NCBI GenBank assembly: GCA_900175165.2
Contig: FWWN02000578.1
Location: 1 to 19,711 of the forward strand
Source: Rhizomucor pusillus
Lineage: Eukaryota; Mucoromycota; Mucoromycetes; Mucorales; Lichtheimiaceae
Length of the DNA: 19,711 nt
Direction: 5' to 3'
Both the position numbers and the translations under genes were made by a program. The notes beneath the pieces are model-generated. The model was not told the DNA's origin and made no database searches. It saw only the letters and a program-made list of their open reading frames with translations. Shown one piece after another: positions 1 to 9,688 of the stretch. Positions within the stretch are counted from its first letter, which is position 1. Each line of letters starts with the position of its first letter.

Positions 1-59
1 ATAGGAACGAAAACGTAGCTTCCGGTATATCAAGGATTGATAGTGTCGTGACATTATGG
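1..59. repeat. Terminal direct repeat, left copy
   Basis: These 59 bases are identical, base for base, to the last 59 bases of the window (19653-19711), in the same orientation. The match stops exactly at both window edges, so there is no extra sequence on either side to lengthen it. It lies inside Fanzor coding sequence on the minus strand. An exact end-to-end overlap like this is what a self-looped contig leaves; two separate repeat copies could also give it. Confidence 0.97.
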
Positions 60-1854
60 CGCTAACCTCGCATCCAGTCTTCATGTGAAGCAGGAACTTC
101 GGAATATACACCGTTGCAGCAGAATGCTTCGACAATTTCGCTTCGCACGCTTTGACTTCGTTCGTTTTGATACGTTGTCTTCATTTCTTGTACTGCGTAG
201 CTTTTGTATCGGTCGCTTTTGTGTTCCTTGTATAGCGATACGTAAGCGGTGCCTCACTGGTGCTGTCCTGATGCATACAATATAGCAGATCTCTACGTCC
301 GGGATCGATGAAGACCGTCCTTAGCTTTATATTTTCCAGAGTCGTCTTGTCCAAATTGTGAATGTATGTGAAATCACTCTTCGTATCAGCTTCCGTTTTC
401 TTTGGCTTGCGACCAAATCCGGAATCGCCGTCTGTGAAAATAGTTCCTTTGAAGGCCATAGACTTGTCAGCGCCTTGGTTTTGGAGAGGCTTCGATTGGA
501 AGTTGACAACTTGCTTTCACAGGTCTGAATCAAAGTCGATATTATTTGGTTTTTTCAACATCTGAGTCGCCAGAATTTTGGTATCAATTTGCATATGCGC
601 TGGGACCCAGGATGTTCGTAACGGCATTCACTGGAAGGTCTTGATCTCATGGTCTTCGCAGAACGTGACCATCATTACGTAAGCGAGCGCATGGTTCCCG
701 GGTCTTGACTTCGAGTCATAAAAACACGGAATCCTCGTCAAACTCGTATGCGACAGGGTAGGCAGAAAACGATGCATCATGAAATTCCAGCAACAACTGG
801 CTTTTGCTTTTCTGATGACAGCGATCCTCGTGCGTTACCGGTAATAAAGGCTTGCTTCACATCGTGCGCAGGCTTAGTGACTTGCTTGTATATAGCTTCC
901 TTGATCTCTTCGTTGGATTTGCTTTGTTCGGTCATCCCTTTAGTGATACGCGCTCAATTATCCTTGACTTTGAGCAGCGAATTGATTACGTAACGTAATC
1001 GGTTACCGAAGCAATTTTTGATGCTGTTCAAGTAGGCGGTGCAAATCCTTGAGCCTTCATAACGCGCAATCTGCTGTGAATTCGTAAGCGCTTTTCGACT
1101 GAATCCAGATTGTTTCAGGTAATTTTTGACGTGTCGATCGATCAGCCCACGATAACGTGTTGTACCATCCGTTATCGAAGACTTCACTGTACGTAGTGTC
1201 AAAGAGAGCCGGACTTCAGCGAAGAAATCCGTTTCCAGCCAGTTTTCCATGGGAAATCGCTCTCCAGGTTTAGTAGCATGTATCTCCGATAGGAAGATGA
1301 GGCGAGCAAGCGCGTATGCGTGTGTAGTGATTCGTTTACAGTGATGACGAGCTTCTCTAACGGACTTCGATATCGCGTTTCCCACGAAACGCCATTGATA
1401 GATGACTTGACAGTCATTACCCGTTTCTTGCGCTTTGTGGGTGTCTCAGTGGTCTTTCGGCACTTGCTACTTGATTTGCCTGTGTGGTAATATGCAAGCC
1501 CATATCAGTGCAAAATCTGGAAAGAAATCTGTATGGCTTACCCGCAATGGCATCTTTGTCTTTGCTTCGCTTAATGGTTGAAGAATCACTCGTGCCTGCT
1601 GTAACAATTATAAATAAGTAATGGGAGAAGTTCCGGTATCATAAGTTTGAACTTCACCTGTTTGCCTTTCAGGTTTCTTTAGAGTTCGTTTCCGGGGTAC
1701 GATTGGGGTCTGGAAGTCATCTTCGCTGTCTTCAGCTAAAAAGCGTGATATATGACCAGGAAAGGCAGACACTGTCGGCGATATATATGAATCCAGTATG
1801 AGTCAGTGAAATAACCATACCTGTTACTGCATCGCTTCCTTTCGTACTGGACAT
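1..1854 (-). pseudogene. Fanzor (eukaryotic TnpB-like RNA-guided nuclease), 5' part, degenerate
   Basis: Fanzors are transposon-borne RuvC nucleases related to TnpB and Cas12; intact ones are RNA-guided. The 5' end looks well preserved. ATG is at 1852-1854 and the exons 1821-1854, 1658-1771, 1542-1598 and 1479 downward are separated by 49-, 59- and 62-bp GT-AG introns, all phase 1. They encode an acidic/basic N-terminus with an NLS-like TKRKKRV (near 1410-1430). A family-typical helical region follows (RITTHAYALARLIFL near 1340-1290; NSQQIARYEGSRICTAYLNS near 1075-1020), then PLRTSWVPAHMQIDTKIL (about 625-570) and the RuvC-I motif VFIDPGRRDLLYC (about 318-280), whose Asp is the expected catalytic residue. 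Breaks: frameshifts near 1340 and 780, and in-frame TGA at 954-956, 628-630, 517-519 and 181-183. After the last TGA the frame stays open to base 1 and continues, via the 59-bp overlap, into the fragment at the right edge. An active gene is very unlikely. The family call rests on motif order and is strong. Confidence 0.88.
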
Positions 1855-2865
1855 ATGGAAACAGGGAAAAGAAATGGATTGCGTGGCGACTACAAAAGCC
1901 GTTTAAATTCACGTTTAGTTGCGACGATCAAATAGCGATGTTATTTTGAGGCATCCTTTTGCTTCCTTGGAGCCGATGTCTCTTTATGAAAAGTTGTCAA
2001 GTGCTACAAATTATTATCCAACGCATTCTAAATCTAATGTCATTCATTTAAACCTTTAAGAATGCTATATTTCTTTCCTTAAGAAGCTTTGCTGCTATAT
2101 ATCGTCCCTCATATCTCTCAGAGGATCTACATCACAGAAAGATTTATTTACATCGATGTTTGACCTTGAATTCGATCATCATAACCGTAAATTGAACGGG
2201 GAAAGTCAGTGCTACCGTACAGGACATGAGTCCCCTTCGTCCCTTTCATTTACGCATACTGTCTAATCTACTTAAGCTCCAGCTCGAGATACGTCCGGTC
2301 GCCTCTGGTAACACAGCACCGTCCAATTGCGGTTTATTCAGACCTGCGCTCCCATGAAGCATTGGTGAGAGATATAAAATGGATGTCTTCTTTCTTTCTT
2401 GGAAGGGGGCTCTGCCCCCTCCAGACCCCCGCTCCTGCGGAGGGCTGCCCACTGAATTATTGATGTCTATAGTATATATTTTATTCGTGTACTTATCTGT
2501 ATACGATATTGCGAGTGGCAGGCTCTGCATTGGTCAATGTGGGAGGGGAAGAAAAACGGATAGAGACGACGGGGAAGGGACGCAGGAAAGCGCAACGTAT
2601 AATTGGCCAACAGCATATTGTTCTCTTCTTCCTGAAATGCCAAATCTGCTTTTTAGCGCCCAAAAAGGCAAAGATGCAAAGATAGAAGATAGGACTAATA
2701 GGGAAGGACATTTTTTAATATATATACTTTGCAGGCTGAACAATGATGTCTGAACAAGTAATACATGGGATAGAGAGAAATGACGGAAGAACACAACAGA
2801 TATACGTGATCAGTCAATGCCGGGGAGGGTGTGGGAGCGGGAGGGGGGTATACAACGATAAAGTG
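1855..2865. other. Intergenic: Fanzor upstream region and 3' flank of the AEC transporter
   Basis: About 1 kb without a believable gene. Open frames here are short, lack introns that would join them, and show no family resemblance. The left part (1855-2250) is AT-rich and upstream of the Fanzor ATG, so it should contain that element's promoter and its outer boundary; I see no clear terminal inverted repeat. The right part carries the GC-rich palindrome at 2401-2450 and the likely 3' UTR of the transporter gene that ends at 2866. Confidence 0.6.
2401..2450. repeat. GC-rich multi-hairpin palindrome
   Basis: A sharply GC-rich island in AT-rich flanks. It contains a perfect 6-bp stem, GGGGGC (2405-2410) with GCCCCC (2414-2419), and a 3-base loop, extended by one more A-T pair. 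A second stem follows, CCGC (2429-2432) with GCGG (2437-2440) and a 4-base loop. A pyrimidine run (TTCTTTCTTTC) precedes it. It could be a short mobile palindrome or an RNA hairpin in a 3' UTR; nothing here decides. Confidence 0.6.
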
Positions 2866-4454
2866 TTAGAGAAATCTATCAACAATGTTCAGGGCCAGGA
2901 AGACGACCAATGTAAACATTGGAACGCAAATCACGCCATAGCTCCAAAATAAGACGCGAAGCATGTCATCTTCAAATGCACCGGTCACCTGGCATATCTG
3001 GACGAGATTGATAGCGGTGGGCGTGCATCCGACAATAATCATCATAGTGCTAAACACCGGATCGGATGCGATGGCGGACCAGCTGGAGCCAAAGTTGACA
3101 AAAGCAATCACGATCGGGATCACCATCAGCGGCAGCAGCAGAGTGCGGACAGCGACGGCGGTCATCACTGGCTTTGTGAGTGCGAGACTACTGCGGTGCA
3201 TCTGCAAAATATCGGTCAGCTGCGCACCGAGACACACGAGAATGATAGGTACGGCTGCTTTGCCGCATGATTGGATTGCGCTCGTCAACGATGGGTACAG
3301 AAATCCTTGCTTGTCGTACATCAAATCTTTCAGGGGCGGGATCAGGCCGACAAACAACGCCAGCAGCGCTGCGTACAGTGGCGGTGTCATGTAACTGTTT
3401 ATCAATCTTGCGATTTTCACAATCTTCTCAACCCACGCAGGACGCTGCTTATTATCATTTTCGTCGCCAGGCAGGTGCGGGAACGAGGACAGCAAACTGG
3501 TGGTCTCGTTAACAGGTTTGTGGTGCTCGCCGGCAATGGTTGTTGTGCTGTCCGGTCGAGAGAAGATCTGACCTTCTTCCGCATCATCCAGCAAAGACCG
3601 CCGTGACAAAGATGAGGGCGGAGAAGACAAATGCTGCGATATTTCTTCATCACCGTGATGCGTCGCACCGTATTCTACAACAACAGTTCCCTCGTCGCTT
3701 CCAAGTCCTCCCTTTCCATCGTTCTGAAGCAAGCTGTAACCGTACGACCATCGCAGAATGTTGCCAAAAATGGCAAAAAATAGCGTATATGAGATGCCTC
3801 TGTAAAGAAAAATATTACGATATGTTAAAGAACGTTTCAGAATATACAAGTACAAAGTATATAAAATATGTGTGTTACCTAGCTGCGACGTCGTTTTGTG
3901 TGTCATCTGCGCCCCAGTACAGGACCTTGCCTCCTTCTGAAACAGCCAGGCTAGCAATCACGGCAATTGGCAGCGAGTTTGTGTTTGAAAACATTGTACA
4001 AGCAAGCGCGAATCGGCGGCACGGTTCGCTCAGCCGTACGATCCGGGATATAAGCTGCGTGCTAATGTACGACAATGACGCAAACGTCAAGTAGAATACA
4101 GGAATCGGCCAATATGCCAGCAGCTTTTCAAACGAAATCACAGATGCAATGTTTGAAAACAGGAGGCAGGGCGTGAAAAATACCATATTCAGCTTGGACA
4201 ACCACTACATGTATATATATCCATTTTCGATCAGAATACGACACCCCTCCTTCCTCGTTCCTCCTTATTACTTGCCTTTTGCTTTTCCGTCGTGAAATAT
4301 CCAGCCTTTGTAAGAATGGACCCGAACAGAACAATAATAATCACTTGTAATATTGACTGCAGCGCCGTCGTGGCCGTGTTAAGGGCTATGGAACTGGTTG
4401 CCTTTTGGTATCTATACACACCTGTATAGACGCTAGAATCAGGTTTAACATCAT
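2866..4454 (-). CDS. Auxin efflux carrier (AEC) family membrane transporter, 4 exons
   Basis: Spliced model: complement of 2866-3799, 3879-4204, 4276-4356 and 4422-4454, giving 457 aa. It starts at the first of two ATGs at 4454 (4451 is possible). The family (PF03547, PIN-like) has about ten membrane helices in two bundles around a hydrophilic loop; fungal members sit in ER or plasma membrane and their substrates are mostly unknown. Seen here: family-typical LSKLNMVFFTPCLLFSNIA (residues about 40-58), a polar acidic/serine loop at about 165-240 (LSSPPSSLSRRS), and the C-terminal GCTPTAINLVQICQVTGAF with a final helix. Introns are 65, 71 and 79 bp. Intron 2 starts with GC (4275-4274, AAG|GCAAGT) instead of GT, and the protein motif reads through correctly only with that donor. 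A CT-rich leader precedes the ATG. The family call is strong; the transported compound is unknown. Confidence 0.9.
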
Positions 4455-5621
4455 CTTGGCACCGCTGTGTCGTCTATTGAGGTGGGGTTGGATGTGTGTT
4501 TGTAAGCGGGTGAGAAAAGATATGAAAAGTGGTGGGGGATGGTACAAGAGAGGAAAAAAGTGAAGAAGAGGAAGAAGGAAGAAGAAGAGAATGAGCAATG
4601 GGTGTCGTCAATGCAGCTGCTCGAATAGTATATCTTTTTTTTTTCTGTCATGACAGTTTTTCTCCGACCCACATTGGGGTGGTGGGGGAGGGGGGGACAA
4701 GTGATCGCCGTGCTGTGATCTCGGATCTGGTTTATCTTTTATTAACAGAGAGAGTATCCGGCATGGTCACTTGTGCGTATGTGTGCGCTTACGCGGCCAT
4801 GTCCGGTGTAGAACACACACAATCTATCCATCCACCTTTAAAATAACCCCACCATAGTCGTCATCCGGGTTAATAATAGAAAGATATGTAATGAATAATC
4901 TCAGCGTGCATTGCCGACCGAGATTAGGGATTGTCATGCATTCTGCACAAGACAGCACATAACTGCACATAACTTTCTCTTCTATCTCTCTCAGCCGTTC
5001 CCAATGTTAAATATGGGCGATTTGCGTTTGCAAGGAGAATGGTGCAGGGGAGCCGACAACGTGCTATAATTATACTCTGCTGACTGGATTTTTTTTACTT
5101 GTACAGTAGTTATTGGCACATCAGCAACGAAAACATTATTGGTAATGCATCCGACAGCAACCTTAGCCCCCACTTGTCTTCTCGAATCTACATGTAGATT
5201 TAAAAATATAAAGGCCACACGAGTATATAATCAACAAGATGAAACGGATCTCCCTCCCGAGATTTATGTATGTCTGTGTAAAATAAGGGAGGAGCACGCG
5301 GATGTCCACTTGGTGTGCACAGTGAAAAATCCGGATTTGCACAGAAAAAAAATGGATCGCCGTTACATACAATTTTGTCACATCTGCGCCGCTACATAGC
5401 GCCCCCTATCCCCTTGATCCCCCTTCCTTTCAGCAACATCGGAACGGTGACGACGAGACAAGCATGGGTCTCGAATGAACGACATGGGGGTGGGTGGGTT
5501 CTTGTTTTTCCAAACTTTCCTCCAGCCACTAAAAGCCGTCAAATAATCCAAGGAGGCGCCGACCCATTTGCTCCCATGAATCGATATGCAATGTCAAAAG
5601 CCTGTTATATCTGTTGCATAT

Positions 5622-6258
5622 TTAGACAGCAAGACTTTTATTTGGCTTTGTTCTTGACTGCGCATTAATGCCACATTGCAGTGAGAACCCCAAATTTGGG
5701 AATAGTTCACTGTCAAAATATGTAAATTCATGGATATTATTATGCATTTTGCCTGTCGTGTGATAACGATGAAGATCATGAGCCAAGAAAAGCTGCTGCA
5801 AGGCATTCTTTTTTACTTCTTGCGTCCAGACAAACGATGACGATGATGATGGCATATCAAAGTGATCATCTGTAGTAACATTACCTCTGTCCCCAGCGGT
5901 ATTATGCACGCTGCATTTAGACAAGCCAAATGACACGAACCGGGTGTATGTAGGTAAACCCAATCTCTTGTCAGCTGGCCTGGTCTGGCACATTGTTTAC
6001 AAAAGAGAGAAAAGAATGTGAGAAACGGATATGGACGTGACGTTTTAAATCGCCATCATTACGATGAATAAAACGTGCTAAATTCCGTTGCCGGCATAGG
6101 TCCTTCGTCCATGGGAGCACAAATTCGAGTGAGTTAAAAAGAGGAAATTCTCTTGGTGCATCAAAAATGAGTTGGCTGTCAAAGTGGTGCCGATGACGGT
6201 AAATATCTCTAAATCCTAAGGACAGGTCAAGCTTCTTGGCGAGGCATAAGAAGCGCAA
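5622..6258 (-). pseudogene. Unrecognised coding-like segment, possibly two exons or a gene remnant
   Basis: Two minus-strand open frames (5971-6258 and 5622-5993) abut and could be joined by an intron. A donor TTT|GTAAAC lies near 6000, with acceptors ending TGCAG or ACAG near 5880-5910. The combined product would be about 150-180 aa and rich in His, Arg and Phe (for example LARFIHRNDGDLKRHVHIRF). The upstream frame opens directly after a stop with a TTG and contains no ATG, so a complete gene would need another exon. I do not recognise any domain. It may be a decayed gene or chance open frames. Confidence 0.22.
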
Positions 6259-6487
6259 TCATGCCCATCTGAGTACCCTTGCCAAAACTGGAAGCTGAAT
6301 ATCAGATAATGGGAAATTTGGAAAATCGTACGAGAAAAGAGGGGTTGACATAAACAGATTATCGTCTAAATTAAAGCAAAATAAGAAAAACACTGTTATT
6401 AAGTTTTGAAGTGTGGGAAAACAAAAAGGAGGATCATGTACAGTGACAGTTATGTAAGTATTAGAATGGTAAAGTAGAAGAAAAGGC

Positions 6488-6488
<1 letters not shown>

Positions 6489-6522
<34 letters not shown>
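6489..6522. repeat. (GT)17 microsatellite
   Basis: Seventeen uninterrupted GT dinucleotides, about 45 bp beyond the ERG25 stop codon, so in its 3' flank or 3' UTR (read as (AC)n in the ERG25 sense). Confidence 0.98.
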
Positions 6523-6523
<1 letters not shown>

Positions 6524-6566
6524 GTAGAGGTAAAAAGGGATCCAAAAAAATAATGAAACTTTTTAT

Positions 6567-7648
6567 CTATTGCGTCTTTGCCTTGAGACGTTCGCGTTCC
6601 TCTTTTTGACGTTTGCGGTATGCACGGTATTTGGTGTCAGTTCCGTAGAGCAAATCCCACCATCTAAAGGAGGAGGCGTAGTTGCCGATGAAAGCCTGGT
6701 GGTGGTAGTCGTGATGCTCAGCACCAGCCCAGAAGGGAACCCAGTTGTGAAGCGACCACGGGAAATCGTAGCCAGAGTGGGCATCAATGGCCTGGAAAAG
6801 ACGGAGAACGATCCAAAGCAACATGGTAGCCAAATGGAGATCCCACTCGGGACCGAGCTCCAGAATATGGTGAGCGACAAGGTGGTAGATCAATGGACCG
6901 CCAACGGTGCCAAAGCCCAAGATCATTGTCTCGATAGGATGAGCGTACTCGGCCGCAATGCCAAAGGGCGCAGCGTATTCGTGGTGAATCTTGTGCACCT
7001 TCTTGTAAAACGGAGGCCAGTGCATGAACCGGTGCATGTGATAGTGGTAAAAGTCCTCAAAGATGAAAAAGACGGCCAGCTGAGGTAACATTTTTTGCCT
7101 GAAGAAGAGGAGCACGGATTAGTCAAAAAATTTTGTGTGTGTGCAAAAGAAAAAGAGCGCCCAGGGAAAGAAAAAAAAGATAAGGCCACAAAAAAAAAAA
7201 CCACTTACCAGACAGGGAACGGAGCGGATACCTTCATGCCAAGGAAGGTTGCTGCAGGGTGGAAGAAAAAGATAAGAGGACCTTCAAATAGGAAGTGGCT
7301 CTTGAGCACCTTAAAAGTGCATTTCCAATAGTCTTTAGATGTGTTTTCCTTGTTCTAGTGCCAAATTCCAGTAACGTTAGCTGATTCACGCCGGATGACC
7401 CATTTTCTGTTCAGGGCAGCACTTACAGGTTGAAGCTTGTAGCGTTGGAAGTACGGGATGAAGTCGCAAATGAGGAAAGGCAGGAACCGACCAAAGTAGA
7501 CAATCTCGTGCATCAAGAAGGCGAACACGCCGGTAACGATGAGAGGATCGCGGCCTTCGTACATGCCTTCCCAAAGACTCTCGATCCAATTGAGCTCGTG
7601 TGCAGCGCTGCCGACACCGCCGTTCATTACGACCGTTGTCGCATTCAT
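6567..7648 (-). CDS. ERG25: C-4 methylsterol oxidase, 3 exons
   Basis: An ER diiron enzyme that oxidises the C-4 methyl groups of 4,4-dimethylzymosterol in ergosterol synthesis, working with Erg26, Erg27 and Erg28. Model: complement of 6567-7098, 7209-7354 and 7427-7648, 299 aa (yeast Erg25 is about 309). All eight-histidine motif parts of the fatty acid hydroxylase superfamily are present: HRFMH (145-149), HKIHH (158-162) and HHDYHH (251-256), with [15 protein letters not shown] between them. It has several hydrophobic segments. The C-terminus KAKTQ fits a K-x-K-x-x ER retrieval signal. Introns are 110 bp (with long T runs) and 72 bp (branch GCTAAC). The frame is open further upstream to an ATG at 7795, but I chose 7648 because a TATA-like box lies at 7725-7732 and the N-terminus then matches the family. 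No defect seen. Confidence 0.95.
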
Positions 7649-8700
7649 ATCGGCTAGTATAGAAAAAGGGACGAAACGAAAAAAGCCGTGTCGAGGGGCA
7701 CAGACGAACGAGGCCCCGCTCCTGTTATATATCCTCGTCGCCCTCGGTGTAACCTCGGCCGCCATGACAGCTAGCTCGGTAGAAAACACCGACATCAGAT
7801 CTGTTTGCTTCTCAAATCTTTCCTTTACCCTTTGATGAGCGGACCCTTACAATGCGCGTGGCACGATGCAGCGTAGCTACTACGCTATCTTTTCCGTTTG
7901 GCGCTTGCTGGCTTTTTTCTCCTGGACTTGCGGATATCAGCCATGTATCGGAAAAATTATGTTCCAGCAGATTCAGTTAAGAAAATGGATGTTTCCATTC
8001 GAATGAACTTTTCGCTGTCGTCCAGTTCCACCAATACGTACAGCAAGGCTCCAGATATCTATCCCCACATTCTTCCCTTGGAAAATACACACATGAATGC
8101 CACTGTGGTGTAATGATACACCTAATCGATTTGAGTTATATAATATCGAGATCAGTAGCTGCGACTGACGGTCATATATCCACGGAAAAACGTTATCCAG
8201 AGCTCACATCAGAGCAAAGTGCAGTATCTATCCTCGTGTTCAAATCCTTGGTTGCTTAGCTACAGATCAGTGCAGTGCGATTTACAATTCCGTCGCTTTG
8301 CTAATCTTAAGATAATGCTATAGACTCAGTGACACACGTGTGGATGAACATACCGCCGATGTGGGAGATGGATAAATAAATCTTGATTTTACTTATGTAC
8401 ATGTTCTATATACTTCCTGACCGGCCTTCGCATACTAGGTCCCATAACGTCGAAAAGGAGATCGGATCCAACGGATAGTTTATTCGTCTGTAATTAACGA
8501 TGTACTGCATGTTCTATACATTCTCACCTTGTCGATCTATTAGATCGCATGATTTTGAAAGACGATGGTGGTGGGGTAGGAAACACCACCTTCCAAACTT
8601 GGGAGGTAGAAAGCCTGCGGGACTGCTTTTGGGTTACTGCAAACCCAGCCAGCTGAAATTCTTGTTTTCCAGGTGGGTCTCCAACAAATACGTTAGTATA
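7649..8700. other. Divergent intergenic region between ERG25 and mS26
   Basis: About 1 kb separating two divergently transcribed genes, so it should contain both promoters. The only notable frame is an ATG-started 56-codon plus-strand ORF at 7943-8113, preceded by an acceptor-like ATATCAG; I do not recognise it and do not call it a gene. An in-frame upstream ATG for mS26 exists at 8500, but the 200 bases after it look like leader rather than protein. Confidence 0.5.
7725..7732 (-). promoter_or_regulatory. TATA-like box of ERG25
   Basis: ATATATAA on the minus strand, about 77 bases upstream of the chosen ERG25 ATG (7648). Its position makes the longer reading frame from 7795 unlikely, since that would place the box inside the coding region. 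Functional use is inferred. Confidence 0.5.
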
Positions 8701-9456
8701 ATGATTCGATTCAGCAGCAAAAGCCTGCGACATTCGCCCCGGAGGCTAGTGTGTGCAGCACGATTCAACTCAACAACAGCGTCGTCGAATGCACAGAGCC
8801 GCTATGCACCTGGATTCGCACCACCGGAAGGCAGCCGCGAGACACCCAAAGCGGTTCCTCCCAGACGCAATCCTGCACATTCACTTCCAGCTCACTTGGG
8901 CAACGCGGAATCGTCAACGGCGAAACCAGCAAACAGTGTCAAGCAACAGTACAGACAAGACCTGCGTGCCAAGCGCCACGAGTATGCACGGGAACTCTTG
9001 GAAAAGTACGGCAAGCGACAAGCAGCCATTGCAACCAAAATGGCAGAGAACGAACAGCAACTCCAAAAGACCAAAAACCAGATCGCAGCAGAGCGGAAAG
9101 CAGCTAAAGAGCACGAGGCACAGGTTGTAAAGATGCTCGAACTCGACTTGAAGAAGCGGAACATCGATTTTGCGGTCGTTGACAGGTCGGCCGAGCGCGA
9201 AGCGAACCGCAAAGCACACGAGGAAAAACTAAGCAAGCAGCGACGCAAGCACTTGCTAAAGCTATACAATGCAACGGAAAACTTCGTCACGCTGGAAAAC
9301 TTGGACGAAAAGATCGAAGAGGCACTCGCCAGCAACTTGCGTGAACCATTCGTTTCCAACCTCGATGAATACCTCAACATTATCGGCTCAGACCAGGAAG
9401 AAATTGATAGACGAAAAGCAGCTATTAGAGAAGTCATGGGACTTGAGTCTTCATAA
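8701..9456 (+). CDS. Mitochondrial small-subunit ribosomal protein mS26 (Pet123-like)
   Basis: A single-exon gene of 251 aa. The N-terminus (MIRFSSKSLRHSPRRLVCAA, then RFNSTT) is a typical basic, Ser/Arg-rich mitochondrial presequence with no acid residues. The body is a long, highly charged helix rich in Lys, Glu, Gln and Arg (about residues 80-185), with YRQDLRAKRHEYARELLEKY, a conserved-looking block for the mS26/Pet123 family. The C-terminal segment contains NFVTLENLDEKIEEAL and REPFVSNLDEYL. mS26 sits on the body of the mitoribosome small subunit. I started at 8701 because the presequence begins there; the frame is open back to 8500. It converges with the PAQR gene. The family is recognised from overall architecture and a few motifs, so the exact name is less sure than the mitochondrial ribosomal role. 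Confidence 0.75.
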   Translation: MIRFSSKSLRHSPRRLVCAARFNSTTASSNAQSRYAPGFAPPEGSRETPKAVPPRRNPAHSLPAHLGNAESSTAKPANSVKQQYRQDLRAKRHEYARELLEKYGKRQAAIATKMAENEQQLQKTKNQIAAERKAAKEHEAQVVKMLELDLKKRNIDFAVVDRSAEREANRKAHEEKLSKQRRKHLLKLYNATENFVTLENLDEKIEEALASNLREPFVSNLDEYLNIIGSDQEEIDRRKAAIREVMGLESS

Positions 9457-9688
9457 ATAGAAATGTGTAATTTACAGTGACATTGACGTTTTTTTTGTAA
9501 CTCCATGATATTCGATTTGCTCATCGATCGCATTCTTCTTGAAGAAATGTAAAACGAATTCTACTATGATTTAAAACTTTACGAAAAAAGAGGGAAAAAC
9601 TAAAAACTAAAATGATCGTCTAGTATAAATGGATGCCTTTTCAAAAAAAAAAAAACCATGCTGCTCTCTCTGTCTCTCTCTTGAGTTT

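Larger units (their letters stand above)
4455..6566. other. Gene-poor stretch upstream of the AEC gene and downstream of ERG25
   Basis: About 2.1 kb with no confident gene. 4455-4640 is a purine-rich tract on the plus strand (pyrimidine-rich in the AEC sense) and probably holds that gene's leader and promoter. 4640-5600 has only short frames with no conserved features. 5622-6258 holds a possible remnant gene, listed separately. 6260-6566 is AT-rich, includes a (GT)17 microsatellite and is the likely 3' flank of ERG25. Confidence 0.55.

Noticed and set aside
6570..7088. 172-codon plus-strand frame
   Set aside because: Antisense shadow of ERG25 exon 3, which has all the expected histidine motifs.
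8231..8256. GTTCAAATCC resembling a tRNA T-loop
   Set aside because: The flanking bases do not form a T-stem and no acceptor or anticodon stem can be drawn around it.
8892..9533. 213-codon minus-strand frame, Ser/Cys/Phe rich
   Set aside because: Antisense shadow of the Lys/Glu-rich mS26 gene; reverse complements of AAG/GAA/GCA codons read as Leu/Phe/Cys and stay open by chance.
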